From an uncultured Mycoplasma sp. (GTDB taxonomy: Bacteria > Bacillota_I > Bacilli_A > RF39 > UBA660): a stretch of 30,480 nucleotides of DNA. The DNA is taken from assembly GCA_902493595.1 (NCBI GenBank), contig CABUPU010000013.1, positions 1-30,480 of the forward strand, in the 5' to 3' direction. Of the stretch, positions 1 through 7,617 are shown piece after piece. Both the position numbers and the translations under genes were made by a program. How positions within the stretch are numbered: position 1 is the first letter of the stretch; every line of letters begins with the position of its first letter. A model generated the notes under the pieces. It did no database searches. It saw only the letters and a program-made list of their open reading frames with translations, and was not told the DNA's origin.

Positions 1-93
1 ATAGAAAGGATCAATCAAATAGATTAATAATTTCTATAAGATTGATTATACGAGGAAAAATTGATTAAAAAAATTTTTTTAATAATTGGTTAA

Positions 94-408
94 ATGTATA
101 AAATGAAAGAAAGTATTAATGATTATATGAAGTATTTTAAAGAGCTAACTTTAAAAGAAAAGCAAAGTATAATTTATGAGCAATTGCGAACACTTATGGG
201 TTTAACAAATAGTTTATGTAAGGAATTAAATATAGAAAATGAGTTATTGTTAAATAAAGAGTTAGTAGATTTGAAAAATAGTAATTATACTGCTGATGAT
301 TTTGCTGAGGCTATAATAGTTTTAATTAATTCTATACAAAATTCTATATGTGATTATGCAAATGGTATTTCTATTTTACTTGATAAAATAAATGAAACGA
401 CAAAATAA
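94..408 (+). CDS. Small hypothetical protein, 104 aa
   Basis: I do not recognise this protein. It is predicted to be largely helical and soluble, with no signal peptide or membrane segment. The stretch from about residue 15 (LTLKEKQSIIYEQL) through the C-terminus looks like a small helical bundle. The codon use matches its neighbours and the reading frame is clean, which supports a real gene. The start is uncertain: neither ATG at 94 nor the in-frame ATG at 103 has a convincing ribosome binding site. It stands alone; the next gene is on the opposite strand beyond a 265-base gap. Confidence 0.5.
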   Translation: MYKMKESINDYMKYFKELTLKEKQSIIYEQLRTLMGLTNSLCKELNIENELLLNKELVDLKNSNYTADDFAEAIIVLINSIQNSICDYANGISILLDKINETTK

Positions 409-482
409 TTAATCATAGTTAAGTTTATAAAATATCTTTTTTGACAATTGATAAAAGTTTAATCAAAAAATTTGTGGGTAAT

Positions 483-522
483 TTGATAAACATAAGATTA
501 AAAAAGTATTGTTGTTTATCAA
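483..522. repeat. 10-bp perfect inverted repeat
   Basis: TTGATAAACA (483-492) and TGTTTATCAA (513-522) are perfect inverted copies with 20 bases between them. They lie in the 265-base gap between the first gene and the terminator of the anti-sigma gene. There is no T-run after the right arm, so this is not a normal terminator. A TTGACA hexamer at about 442-447 lies upstream but has no matching -10. It could be an operator or a structured RNA; nothing more can be said. Confidence 0.45.
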
Positions 523-631
523 TGTGAAAAACTTTAATGCGATTTGTAATGCAAAATTTATAATAAATCTTTTTCTTTATATCAAATTATGCTTTTGATA
601 ATAAAATTCTTCCTAAAGATTAAAAATTAAT

Positions 632-662
632 AAAAAAACCACACTTTTAAAAATGTGGTTTT
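632..662 (-). terminator. Rho-independent terminator of the sigma/anti-sigma operon
   Basis: Read on the minus strand, AACCACA and TGTGGTT form a stem around a 10-base AT-rich loop, followed by a run of T. It lies just downstream of the anti-sigma stop codon at 674. Confidence 0.85.
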
Positions 663-673
663 GTAAGTTTTTA

Positions 674-1741
674 TTAAATTATTGAACTAATAAGATCTAT
701 CAGTTCATCCTGCAAAATATTGTTAGTTTCTATATCAAAATAATAATTGTTATAATGAAATTCTACGAAGAAAATATCTTCATAAGAATATATTTTTAGT
801 TTTTTATCTTTGATTATGGATGTAACTGCATTTTCATTACTAAAATAATAATCCCTTATTGGTCTATTTTTATCAAAAAATGTTACTTTGATATTTTTTG
901 TTTCATTATCATTATAATAATTAAGAATATATGAATTTAAATTTGTATAATCATTTTGTTTTTCATTTTTGGTGTAGATTATACTTTTTTTTACTTTGGT
1001 TAAATCATTTGGCAACTTTAGTTTATTATAATCAAACGCATTGGGAAAAGCCATATTATTACTTTCAACATCTTTAATATCTGCATCAAGTTTTGTTATT
1101 GAATGATTATTAAGTTTATTAAGTTTAATGTTTATTTCATAATCATTTAATTTTGCATAGTAGTTATAATTTTCATCACTTGTTATTACAATATATTTCT
1201 CATAAAGAGTTTCATCATTTTTTTTAGCCTTTATTTTTATGGAGGTATTTTCATTTACATTAAAGTACAATGTATCATTTTTATATATTTTATAATTATT
1301 ATCAAGTTTATTTACTAAACCAGTTTCTTTATCCCAACTATATACATTTCCATTTGTTACTGATATTTCTATATAATCGATGTTATTCATTTCAAATGAA
1401 ATAGGAAATCCTGGCACATTTGACATTGCTTTATTATAACTTGCAAGAGGTAATTTTGTATTTGCATTTAACTGTTTTTTTTCTAATGAATTATCGTAGG
1501 CTAATGTGTAAGCATACATTTTAATACTTTCTTTTTGTGATTCATAAATAGTTTTATTACTATTACTTTTTATGTATAGACCAAATATTAGTATAACAAT
1601 TATAAGTATTGATGCATAACTTATTTTTTTTAATATGTTTATATTTTTTTTATATTTATAATTATTTATTATTTGTTTTTTTAATATATTCATATTAAAT
1701 TTTTCATCAAAAACTGTTTTAAAAACATTTTTATTTTTCAT
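674..1741 (-). CDS. Membrane-anchored anti-sigma-like protein
   Basis: This is probably the regulator of the ECF sigma factor encoded just upstream: a short cytoplasmic N-terminus (about 40 residues), one membrane helix (about residues 42-58, SYASILIIVILIFGLYI), then about 290 residues outside the cell. The N-terminus lacks the HxxxCxxC motif of zinc-binding anti-sigma domains. The outer part is rich in Asn, Lys and Tyr and I recognise no domain in it; it resembles DUF4179-type outer regions only in layout. The ATG at 1741 is preferred over the one at 1750, because AAAGGA sits about 9 bases before 1741 and directly against 1750. With this start it overlaps the sigma gene by 11 bases, so translation is probably coupled. 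The role is inferred from gene order and topology. Confidence 0.7.
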   Translation of the reverse strand: MKNKNVFKTVFDEKFNMNILKKQIINNYKYKKNINILKKISYASILIIVILIFGLYIKSNSNKTIYESQKESIKMYAYTLAYDNSLEKKQLNANTKLPLASYNKAMSNVPGFPISFEMNNIDYIEISVTNGNVYSWDKETGLVNKLDNNYKIYKNDTLYFNVNENTSIKIKAKKNDETLYEKYIVITSDENYNYYAKLNDYEINIKLNKLNNHSITKLDADIKDVESNNMAFPNAFDYNKLKLPNDLTKVKKSIIYTKNEKQNDYTNLNSYILNYYNDNETKNIKVTFFDKNRPIRDYYFSNENAVTSIIKDKKLKIYSYEDIFFVEFHYNNYYFDIETNNILQDELIDLISSII

Positions 1742-2276
1742 TAATATCATTCCTTTCTTTCATTACTTCTTTTAGTTCATTTATTGTTCTATATAGGTAA
1801 TGTTTTACATTAGATTGACTTATATTTAATGTTTTTGAGATATCTTTTATACTTATTTCTTCATAATAATAAAGATAAAAAACTTTAAAAATAATAGTTT
1901 TTTTCTTTTTAAGAAACTCCCATATAAAGTTAATATCTTCATTTTTTATGTAGTTTAATTCTAAATCAAATTTATCTGGAATATCAATATTAAATTGTTC
2001 ATTATCCTTTTTAGTAAATAAAGATACAATTTTTACTTTGTATTTATGACGATAGTATTCATTAACTTTGTTTTTTGTTATGCCCATAACATAGGCATTT
2101 TCATTATTAAACTTTATTCCATTTTGAAGCTTGTTTAGTATCTCAATATAAATATTTTGTATTATATCTTTGATATCTTCAGCATTAGAACAATTACAAA
2201 CAACATATTTTAATACATTTCTATAAGTTTTATCATATAAGTCATCAAATATTTTTAAGGTATTTTGATTAATCAT
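1731..2276 (-). CDS. ECF-type RNA polymerase sigma factor
   Basis: A 181-residue sigma-70 family protein of the extracytoplasmic-function type. Region 2 is visible at about residues 10-75, with the acidic DIKDIIQNIYIEIL helix that contacts core polymerase and the -10 element. Region 4 lies at about 118-170 and contains a helix-turn-helix (EEISIKDISKTLNISQSNVKHYLYR). There is no region 1.1 or 3, as usual for this class. GAGGTGG about 5 bases before the ATG is a strong ribosome binding site. It is first in a two-gene operon with the membrane protein that probably holds it inactive until an envelope signal arrives. The target genes are unknown. Confidence 0.9.
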   Translation of the reverse strand: MINQNTLKIFDDLYDKTYRNVLKYVVCNCSNAEDIKDIIQNIYIEILNKLQNGIKFNNENAYVMGITKNKVNEYYRHKYKVKIVSLFTKKDNEQFNIDIPDKFDLELNYIKNEDINFIWEFLKKKKTIIFKVFYLYYYEEISIKDISKTLNISQSNVKHYLYRTINELKEVMKERNDINEK

Positions 2277-2296
2277 TTTTCCACCTCATTATTTTA

Positions 2297-2321
2297 GTTG
2301 TAAAAAATTAAAAAAAGTTCC
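2297..2321 (-). promoter_or_regulatory. Possible ECF-type autoregulated promoter
   Basis: On the minus strand a GGAACTT box (2321-2315) is followed, 16 bases after GGAAC, by CAACTA (from 2300). A GGAAC-type -35 with a T-rich spacer is typical of ECF promoters that drive their own operon. The -10 match is weak, so this is a candidate only. Confidence 0.4.
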
Positions 2322-2503
2322 AAAAATATATAAACTTTAATATTACTTTAACAAATTTATTCGGAAATGTCATTATTTTATGCTTTTAAATTATATTTGT
2401 GTCGAATTTCGTCATACGATTTATTTATTAAAAATGCCTTTAATACTTGTTTTGAAATTAATAGTAGTATAAACTTAGAAATATCTAAAGGAGAAATAAA
2501 AAT

Positions 2504-3274
2504 ATGGACAACACAGAAATTAATGGTTATCAAAATGAGATAATGTTTGCAAAAAATTTAAATGGAAAAAAGATTAAACATCTTTATCCAAATCTACAAG
2601 ATTTGGTAATTGAATTATTTGGTTTTGTGAATTTTAATTCAATTATTTATAGTTGGGTTGATTTTTCAAAGAAGAAATATGATATTATAATAAAACTTGA
2701 TGAAAATATTAAAAGAATAAGTATAAAGAAGGGAATCAATAATTCTGTTCATACCGAAGGTATATCTTCATTTATACATTTCTTAATTGAAAATAAAGTC
2801 CCAAAAGATATTATTTATAAATACTTAAGATATCATTATTCTGATGGTACAACAAATGGTAAAGGAAAATTTAGAATGAGTTCTATGGAATATAAGGAAA
2901 CTCATTTACAAGACATTGAAGATATAAATAAATGTTTTAGTAATAGAAAACTTCTTAAAAAATGCATTAATAGGTTTATACTTCAGGGTAATAATTCGGA
3001 TGGGGCTATCGATGGTATTATCTATGGGGTAGTTGATGATTTTTTATTTATTTCAAGCGGAGATGTTTTAAAAATACTTTTAAAACATTCTGAGGATTAT
3101 CATAATGGTGTACATTTTAGTGATTTATTTTGCCAAGCAAAAGCAAAAAACTTAAATAATAATCCTAAACACGAAAAAGATAGATATTGTGTTCAAGTAA
3201 AATGGTTTAATTTATTTGATTGTATACTAGAAAGTAATTATGATAAAAATATTGAAAAGCAAAATATAAAATAA
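2504..3274 (+). CDS. Lone protein of a possible restriction-nuclease-like fold
   Basis: A 256-residue soluble protein of a type I associate with stand-alone putative endonucleases, though I cannot name the family. Suggestive features are an N-terminal helix with Glu12, then Asp60 (KKYD), a beta strand, and Ser73-Ile-Lys75 (ISIKKG), which resembles a PD-(D/E)xK core except that the second acid is Ser. Conserved-looking blocks follow: SVHTEG (81-86), HYSDGTTNGKGK (111-122), NSDGAIDGIIYG, and YCVQVKWFNLFD near the end. AAAGGAG lies 10 bases before the ATG. It is a single gene, with a divergent sigma operon on one side and a tRNA-Gly relic and the tRNA-Gly gene on the other, so it may have arrived by transfer. 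The nuclease role is inference; no methyltransferase lies nearby. Confidence 0.55.
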   Translation: MDNTEINGYQNEIMFAKNLNGKKIKHLYPNLQDLVIELFGFVNFNSIIYSWVDFSKKKYDIIIKLDENIKRISIKKGINNSVHTEGISSFIHFLIENKVPKDIIYKYLRYHYSDGTTNGKGKFRMSSMEYKETHLQDIEDINKCFSNRKLLKKCINRFILQGNNSDGAIDGIIYGVVDDFLFISSGDVLKILLKHSEDYHNGVHFSDLFCQAKAKNLNNNPKHEKDRYCVQVKWFNLFDCILESNYDKNIEKQNIK

Positions 3275-3278
3275 AGTA

Positions 3279-3365
3279 GATGCAGATTTATTATTCAAAA
3301 TATTTATGTATTATAAAAAAGCAAGATTTCTTTGATATTTTCAAGCTAATGATGGGAGTGTTCCA
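3279..3365 (+). pseudogene. Degenerate inverted copy of the neighbouring tRNA-Gly
   Basis: Two blocks match the tRNA-Gly gene exactly but on the opposite strand and in tRNA order. Bases 3279-3290 (GATGCAGATTTA) equal the 5' end of the tRNA with 3 flanking bases (3485-3474 minus). Bases 3342-3359 (CAAGCTAATGATGGGAGT) equal the anticodon-stem to T-arm part (3448-3431 minus). The gap between blocks is 51 bases here and 25 in the tRNA, and the T loop to acceptor part is missing apart from a CCAAT remnant. It cannot fold into a working tRNA. Together with the real gene it forms a long inverted repeat. Confidence 0.65.
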
Positions 3366-3396
3366 ATAAAAAAACTATGTCTTTAAAAACATAGTA
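3366..3396 (-). terminator. Terminator of the tRNA-Gly gene
   Basis: On the minus strand ACTATGT (3395-3389) pairs with ACATAGT (3380-3374), followed by a run of T. It starts 13 bases after the CCA end of the tRNA. Confidence 0.85.
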
Positions 3397-3408
3397 TTCT
3401 TTTTAAAT

Positions 3409-3482
3409 TGGAGCAGATTAGGAGAATCGAACTCCCATCATTAGCTTGGAAGGCTAAGGTTCTACCATTAAACTAAATCTGC
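3409..3482 (-). tRNA. tRNA-Gly (anticodon UCC)
   Basis: On the minus strand the acceptor arms GCAGATT (3482-3476) and AATCTGC (3419-3413) pair over 7 bp. They are followed by discriminator T and an encoded CCA (3411-3409). The anticodon stem TTAGC/GCTAA holds the 7-base loop CTTCCAA, giving anticodon UCC for glycine. The T arm contains GTTCGAT. It is transcribed alone and ends at the terminator at 3366-3396. Confidence 0.95.
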
Positions 3483-3570
3483 ATCAACCGACTCTTTCAT
3501 TAAAATTTTTCTTTATCAATCGCCTGACAAGAAATATTATATCATATTTTTGTAGTATTGCAAGTAAATA

Positions 3571-3599
3571 TTGTTAAAAAATTTCAAATGTGATAATAT
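3571..3599 (+). promoter_or_regulatory. Promoter of the acyltransferase/ligase operon
   Basis: TTGTTA (3571-3576), a 17-base spacer and TAATAT (3594-3599) resemble a housekeeping promoter. The AGGAAAG ribosome binding site and ATG at 3627 follow closely, giving a very short leader. Confidence 0.55.
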
Positions 3600-3626
3600 T
3601 ATTGTTATAGGAAAGTAGTTGGTTAT

Positions 3627-4505
3627 ATGCAAAAAAGAAAATTATTTATAGATAGAAAAGATGGTAAAAGAGTAGAAAATGTAAGTGGACTTTCACAAAT
3701 AAGTATTGACCTTAAGCCAAGAAGATGTGATAGTGATGTATATATTAACCAAAAAGTTGATGTTACTAATTTAGTGGAGTATATAAATAAAAGAAAATCT
3801 GATGGAATTGAACTTTCATATTTTCATGCGTTTGTAACTGCATTAGCAAAAGTTATATATAATAGAGAAAAATTAAATTATTTTGTTGCTAATAGACATA
3901 TATATAAGCATAACGATTTAACAATTTCCTTTGTTGCAAAATTAGAATTTACAGATAAAAGTGAAGAAATAATGGTCATTTTACCAATTAAAGAAAATGA
4001 CAATATTATTTCTTTGTCAAACAAAATTAGGGAGAAAGTAAGTGTTATTCGACATGGTAATGAAGAAAAAGCTGGTGCAAATAAAGCTATTGATATACTT
4101 GGAAAATTACCAAATATTTTAAGAGTACCTATAGTGGGAATATTTAAGTGGTGTGACAGGCATGGTGTGCTTCCTTCATCACTTACAAAAGACAATATTT
4201 ACTATAGCAGTATGATTGTATCAAATCTTGGTTCAATTAAATGTGGGGCAATATATCATAATATTAATGATTTTGGTACATGTTCTACACTTGCCACAAT
4301 GGGAGAAATTAAGGATGAAGTAGTTGTGATTAATGGGAAAGAAAAAATTCGTAAAATAGTTGAATTTGGTGTTAATATAGATGAAAGAATTGCCGATGGG
4401 TATTATTTTGCAAAATCAATTAAATTACTAGAATATATTTTAAATAACCCTAAACTATTGGAGGATAATATAAATGAGAAAATCGAAAATGTTGAAATTA
4501 GATAA
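3627..4505 (+). CDS. Stand-alone E2-type (CoA-dependent) acyltransferase domain, His replaced by Glu
   Basis: The 292 residues match the catalytic domain of 2-oxoacid dehydrogenase E2 proteins: an N-terminal substrate-fold region, then MIVSNLGSIKCGAIYHNINDFG and VNIDERIADGYYFAKSIKLLEYIL at the end. There is no lipoyl domain, no E3-binding domain, and no E1 or E3 gene nearby, so it is not part of a normal dehydrogenase complex. The usual catalytic HxxxDG reads E253-R-I-A-D257-G258, so the general-base histidine is missing. Related folds include chloramphenicol acetyltransferase and peptide-synthetase condensation domains. It is first in a four-gene overlapping operon with an acyl-CoA ligase and two PlsC-type enzymes. 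It may therefore act on, or scaffold, an acyl transfer to an unknown acceptor. The fold is clear; activity is uncertain. Confidence 0.8.
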   Translation: MQKRKLFIDRKDGKRVENVSGLSQISIDLKPRRCDSDVYINQKVDVTNLVEYINKRKSDGIELSYFHAFVTALAKVIYNREKLNYFVANRHIYKHNDLTISFVAKLEFTDKSEEIMVILPIKENDNIISLSNKIREKVSVIRHGNEEKAGANKAIDILGKLPNILRVPIVGIFKWCDRHGVLPSSLTKDNIYYSSMIVSNLGSIKCGAIYHNINDFGTCSTLATMGEIKDEVVVINGKEKIRKIVEFGVNIDERIADGYYFAKSIKLLEYILNNPKLLEDNINEKIENVEIR

Positions 4506-6201
4506 AAAATTAAGACCTTGGCTTAAATATTATGGCGATGTTCCAGCAAATATGGAGTACCCTAACTTTTCTATGGTAGATTTAATTATAGAGGCATCAG
4601 AAAAATATCCTAATAATATGGCATATTCATACTATGGTAGCAAGGTATCTTATAAGGAATTTATTGTAAGAATTAAAAGATGTGCAAAAGCCTTAAAAAA
4701 CTATGGTGTAAAAGAGGGCGACAATGTTACTATTTGTATGCCAAATACTCCAGAGGGTATAACGATGGTTTATGCCGTTAATATGATTGGTGCAATTTGT
4801 AATATGGTTCATCCACTTTCAAGTGAAAAAGAACTTGAATTTTATATAAATGCAGCAAATAGTAAATATATTCTAGTTATAGATGCCGTATTTGAGAAAA
4901 TACTTAAGTTAAAAGATAAAACTAATTTAAAAAGAATTATTATTGCAAGAGCATCTGAAGATATGAGTTTACCTCTTGCGGGAATATATTGGGTATTAAA
5001 TGGAAGAAAGTATAAGATTCCCAAAGATGATAAAGTTATTGTTATGTGGGAAGATTTTATAAATGGTTCAAAAAATTATCAAGGAGATTATTATATTACA
5101 AGAAAAGCTTATGATCCGGCAGTTATTCTTTATAGTGGTGGAACTACAGGTAGTCCTAAAGGAATTTTGTTATCAAATTTAAATTTTAATGCACTTGCAA
5201 TTGATTGTACAGCTGTAATTAGACAAGCAGTGCCTGGTGCAACAATATTATCTGTTCTTCCAATATTTCATGGTTTTGGTTTGGGAGTATGTATTCATAC
5301 ACCACTTTCAAAAGGCATGGGAGTTATTTTGGTTCCCACATTTAGTGCTAAAAAGTTTGGCGATATAATCCGTAAAAATCAACCAAATTTTATAGTGGGA
5401 GTTCCAACTCTTTATGAGGCATTAATTGAAAGTAATGTTGGACCCAATGAACTTAAGTGTGTAAGATCAGTTATATGTGGAGGTGACGCTCTTAATAGTA
5501 CACTTCGTGACAAAGTAAATGACTTTTTATATGAGCATGGTTCAGATGCAAAAATTAGAGTAGGTTATGGCCTTACTGAAGGAACAGGAGCTTGTTGTCT
5601 TTCCCCAGAAAATGTATTTAATGATGGAATAGTTGGTATGCCACTTCCTGATATGTATTTTAAAATAGTGATCCCAGATACACATGAAACTGCTCCAGTT
5701 AATGAGGATGGTGAAATCTGTATTTCAGGTCCACTTGTAATGATGGGTTATTTAAATGATGATGCTGAAACTATGCAAGCATTAAGATATCATGAAGATG
5801 GAAGATTATGGCTTCATACTGGTGATGTAGGTTATCTTGGCGAAGATGGGTTAATTTATTTTTCTCAAAGAATTAAAAGAATTATTGTATCTAGTGGTTA
5901 TAATGTTTACCCAACTTATCTTGAATCTATTATCAATACCCATGAAGCAGTGTTAACTTCAACTGTTATTGGAATTCCACATCCATATAAAGGACAAGTT
6001 GCAAAAGCATTTGTTGTTTTAAAAGATGGTTATAAAGATAAAGGAAAGATAGAAAAAGAAATAAGAGAAATAATGCAAAAAAATGTTGCTAAGTATTCAC
6101 TTCCATATGAGTATGAATTTAGGGATAAACTACCTAAAACACTTGTAGGAAAAGTTGCATTTAAGGAACTTGAAAATGAAGAAAGAAAAAAAAGACAATA
6201 A
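4474..6201 (+). CDS. AMP-forming acyl-CoA ligase / acyl-AMP synthetase
   Basis: A 575-residue class I adenylate-forming enzyme, which activates a carboxylic acid with ATP, normally to acyl-CoA. Visible motifs are the phosphate-binding loop YSGGTTGSPKG, the A5 block GYGLTEGTG, the A7/A8 region LHTGDVGYLGEDGLIYF...KRIIVSSGYNVYP, and a C-terminal PKTLVGKVAFKEL, whose GK lysine is the expected catalytic one. Length and layout fit medium- or long-chain fatty acid-CoA ligases; the substrate cannot be told from sequence. GGAGG lies 9 bases before the ATG at 4474, inside the previous gene, so the two genes overlap by 32 bases and are probably translationally coupled. It probably supplies the acyl donor used by the neighbouring acyltransferases. 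Confidence 0.9.
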   Translation: MRKSKMLKLDKKLRPWLKYYGDVPANMEYPNFSMVDLIIEASEKYPNNMAYSYYGSKVSYKEFIVRIKRCAKALKNYGVKEGDNVTICMPNTPEGITMVYAVNMIGAICNMVHPLSSEKELEFYINAANSKYILVIDAVFEKILKLKDKTNLKRIIIARASEDMSLPLAGIYWVLNGRKYKIPKDDKVIVMWEDFINGSKNYQGDYYITRKAYDPAVILYSGGTTGSPKGILLSNLNFNALAIDCTAVIRQAVPGATILSVLPIFHGFGLGVCIHTPLSKGMGVILVPTFSAKKFGDIIRKNQPNFIVGVPTLYEALIESNVGPNELKCVRSVICGGDALNSTLRDKVNDFLYEHGSDAKIRVGYGLTEGTGACCLSPENVFNDGIVGMPLPDMYFKIVIPDTHETAPVNEDGEICISGPLVMMGYLNDDAETMQALRYHEDGRLWLHTGDVGYLGEDGLIYFSQRIKRIIVSSGYNVYPTYLESIINTHEAVLTSTVIGIPHPYKGQVAKAFVVLKDGYKDKGKIEKEIREIMQKNVAKYSLPYEYEFRDKLPKTLVGKVAFKELENEERKKRQ

Positions 6202-6787
6202 CACTTTATATTACATAATTAGACCGTTTTTAAAAGTCATTTTTGTTCTTATTATGAAGCCAACTGTTGTTCATAAAAATAGAATTCCTGATGGTGGCTA
6301 TTTATATGCGGGAACTCATACAAGTTATTTTGATGCGTTTGAACTAGGATATACTACAAAAAAATGTGTTCATTATTTAGCAAAAATTGAATTATTTAAA
6401 TCAAAATTAGGAAATTTTTTCTTTCGTAGTACCGGAGCTATTCCAGTAGATAGGAAAAATAAAAATCCTGAAGCAAAAAATGAGGCAATTCAAAAATTAA
6501 AAGAAAATAAAATAGTGTGTGTATTTCCCGAAGGAACAATAAATAAGACCAAAGAGTATATTATGCCATTTAAATATGGTGCTGTATCAATAGCTAGAAA
6601 ATCTGGTAAACCAATAGTTCCATTTGCGATTGTAGGAAAACCTAAACCATTTAATTATAAAACAAAAATAATTATAGGAAAGCCTTATTATGTTACAACA
6701 GATGATTTTGTAAAAGAAACTGAAAAGTTAGAAAAAAAAGTAATAGAATTAATTAAGGAGGGAAAAAGTTATGAAAGAAAAGCATAA
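6176..6787 (+). CDS. PlsC-family 1-acylglycerol-3-phosphate acyltransferase
   Basis: About 203 residues, the standard length for this membrane-associated family, which adds an acyl chain to lysophospholipids. The HxxxxD catalytic motif is HTSYFD. It is followed by the IPVDR block, the FPEGTI acceptor-binding motif and PFKYGAVSIARKSGKPIVPFAI. A hydrophobic segment (about residues 14-26) anchors the N-terminus. The ATG at 6176 is chosen because AAGGA lies 8 bases before it; an upstream TTG at 6155 has no such site. It overlaps the ligase gene by 26 bases and the next acyltransferase by 17, so it belongs to the same coupled operon. The acceptor may be lysophosphatidic acid or another lipid. Confidence 0.88.
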   Translation: MKKEKKDNNTLYYIIRPFLKVIFVLIMKPTVVHKNRIPDGGYLYAGTHTSYFDAFELGYTTKKCVHYLAKIELFKSKLGNFFFRSTGAIPVDRKNKNPEAKNEAIQKLKENKIVCVFPEGTINKTKEYIMPFKYGAVSIARKSGKPIVPFAIVGKPKPFNYKTKIIIGKPYYVTTDDFVKETEKLEKKVIELIKEGKSYERKA

Positions 6788-7601
6788 AATTTTATACACA
6801 ATAAATAAATATTTACTCGGAGGATTTTTCTTAGCATATTATAGGCCAAAATTTGAAAATAAACATTTGGTGCCAAAAGATGGTCCAATAATATTATGTG
6901 GAAATCATGTTCATTTATTTGATCAATGTTTACCTATTTTATCTACAAAAAGGATGCTTCATTATATGGCAAAAAAGGAATACTTTGATAGCCCATTTGC
7001 TTTCTTTTTTAAAGCTAGTGGTTGTATTCCAGTTGATAGAAGTATTCATGATGATAATGCCAAGTCATCAGCACTTGAGGTTTTAAATGAAGGCTATGCT
7101 TTAGGTATTTATCCTGAAGGAACTAGAAATAGTCTTGCATGTAAAAAAGATAAATTAAAAGAAATGTATGAATTTGTAAACGGAGAAATTCCTTTTAAAA
7201 AGTTTAAAAAAATTATAAAAAAGGATATGGTAAAAGTATCACAAACTGATTTACTTTTAAAACTTCTTACAGATAATAAAATAACTAAGGAGGATATAAA
7301 AAATAATATTTATAGAGTTAATGAATATCTTTTAGAACTTGAAAGTGCAAATGTTATTACAAGTAATGAATATTATGATAGTTTGCTTCTTCCTTTAAAA
7401 TATGGAGCTGTATCAATGGCACAAAAAACTGGTGCTATTGTTGTTCCTTATGCAATAACTGGAAAATATAGATTTTCTAAAAATAATTTAAAAGTAACAT
7501 TTTTAAAACCATTTACAGTTTCCTCAACTGATGATTTAACTGAAAAGAATAATGAGTTAGCTAAGGAAATAAAAGATGAATTATTAAAATATAGCAAGTA
7601 A
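6771..7601 (+). CDS. PlsC-family acyltransferase with an 85-residue insertion
   Basis: A second acyltransferase of 276 residues. The catalytic HxxxxD is His46-VHLF-Asp51, IPVDR is at 86-90, PEGTRN at 115-120, and PLKYGAVSMAQKTGAIVVPYAI follows at about 208. In ordinary family members the PEGTR motif is followed within about 15 residues by the PFKxGA block. Here about 85 extra residues (roughly 122-206), Lys-rich and predicted helical, lie between them. AAGGAGGG precedes the ATG. It is last in the operon; a terminator overlaps its stop codon. Being a paralogue of the preceding gene, it may use a different acceptor or position, with the insertion forming a lid, membrane or partner contact (inference). 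Confidence 0.88.
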   Translation: MKEKHKILYTINKYLLGGFFLAYYRPKFENKHLVPKDGPIILCGNHVHLFDQCLPILSTKRMLHYMAKKEYFDSPFAFFFKASGCIPVDRSIHDDNAKSSALEVLNEGYALGIYPEGTRNSLACKKDKLKEMYEFVNGEIPFKKFKKIIKKDMVKVSQTDLLLKLLTDNKITKEDIKNNIYRVNEYLLELESANVITSNEYYDSLLLPLKYGAVSMAQKTGAIVVPYAITGKYRFSKNNLKVTFLKPFTVSSTDDLTEKNNELAKEIKDELLKYSK

Positions 7602-7617
7602 TTGTTATATTTTTTTA
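7588..7617 (+). terminator. Terminator of the acyltransferase operon, overlapping the stop codon
   Basis: AATATAGCA (7588-7596) pairs with TGTTATATT (7603-7611), with one G-U pair and a 6-base loop, followed by a T-run. The stop codon (7599-7601) lies in the loop. Confidence 0.7.

Noticed and set aside
3878..4195. Minus-strand open frame inside the E2-like gene, and similar ones inside the ligase, GH31 and leuS genes
   Set aside because: They lie wholly within recognised genes in another frame and show no start signals or family features.
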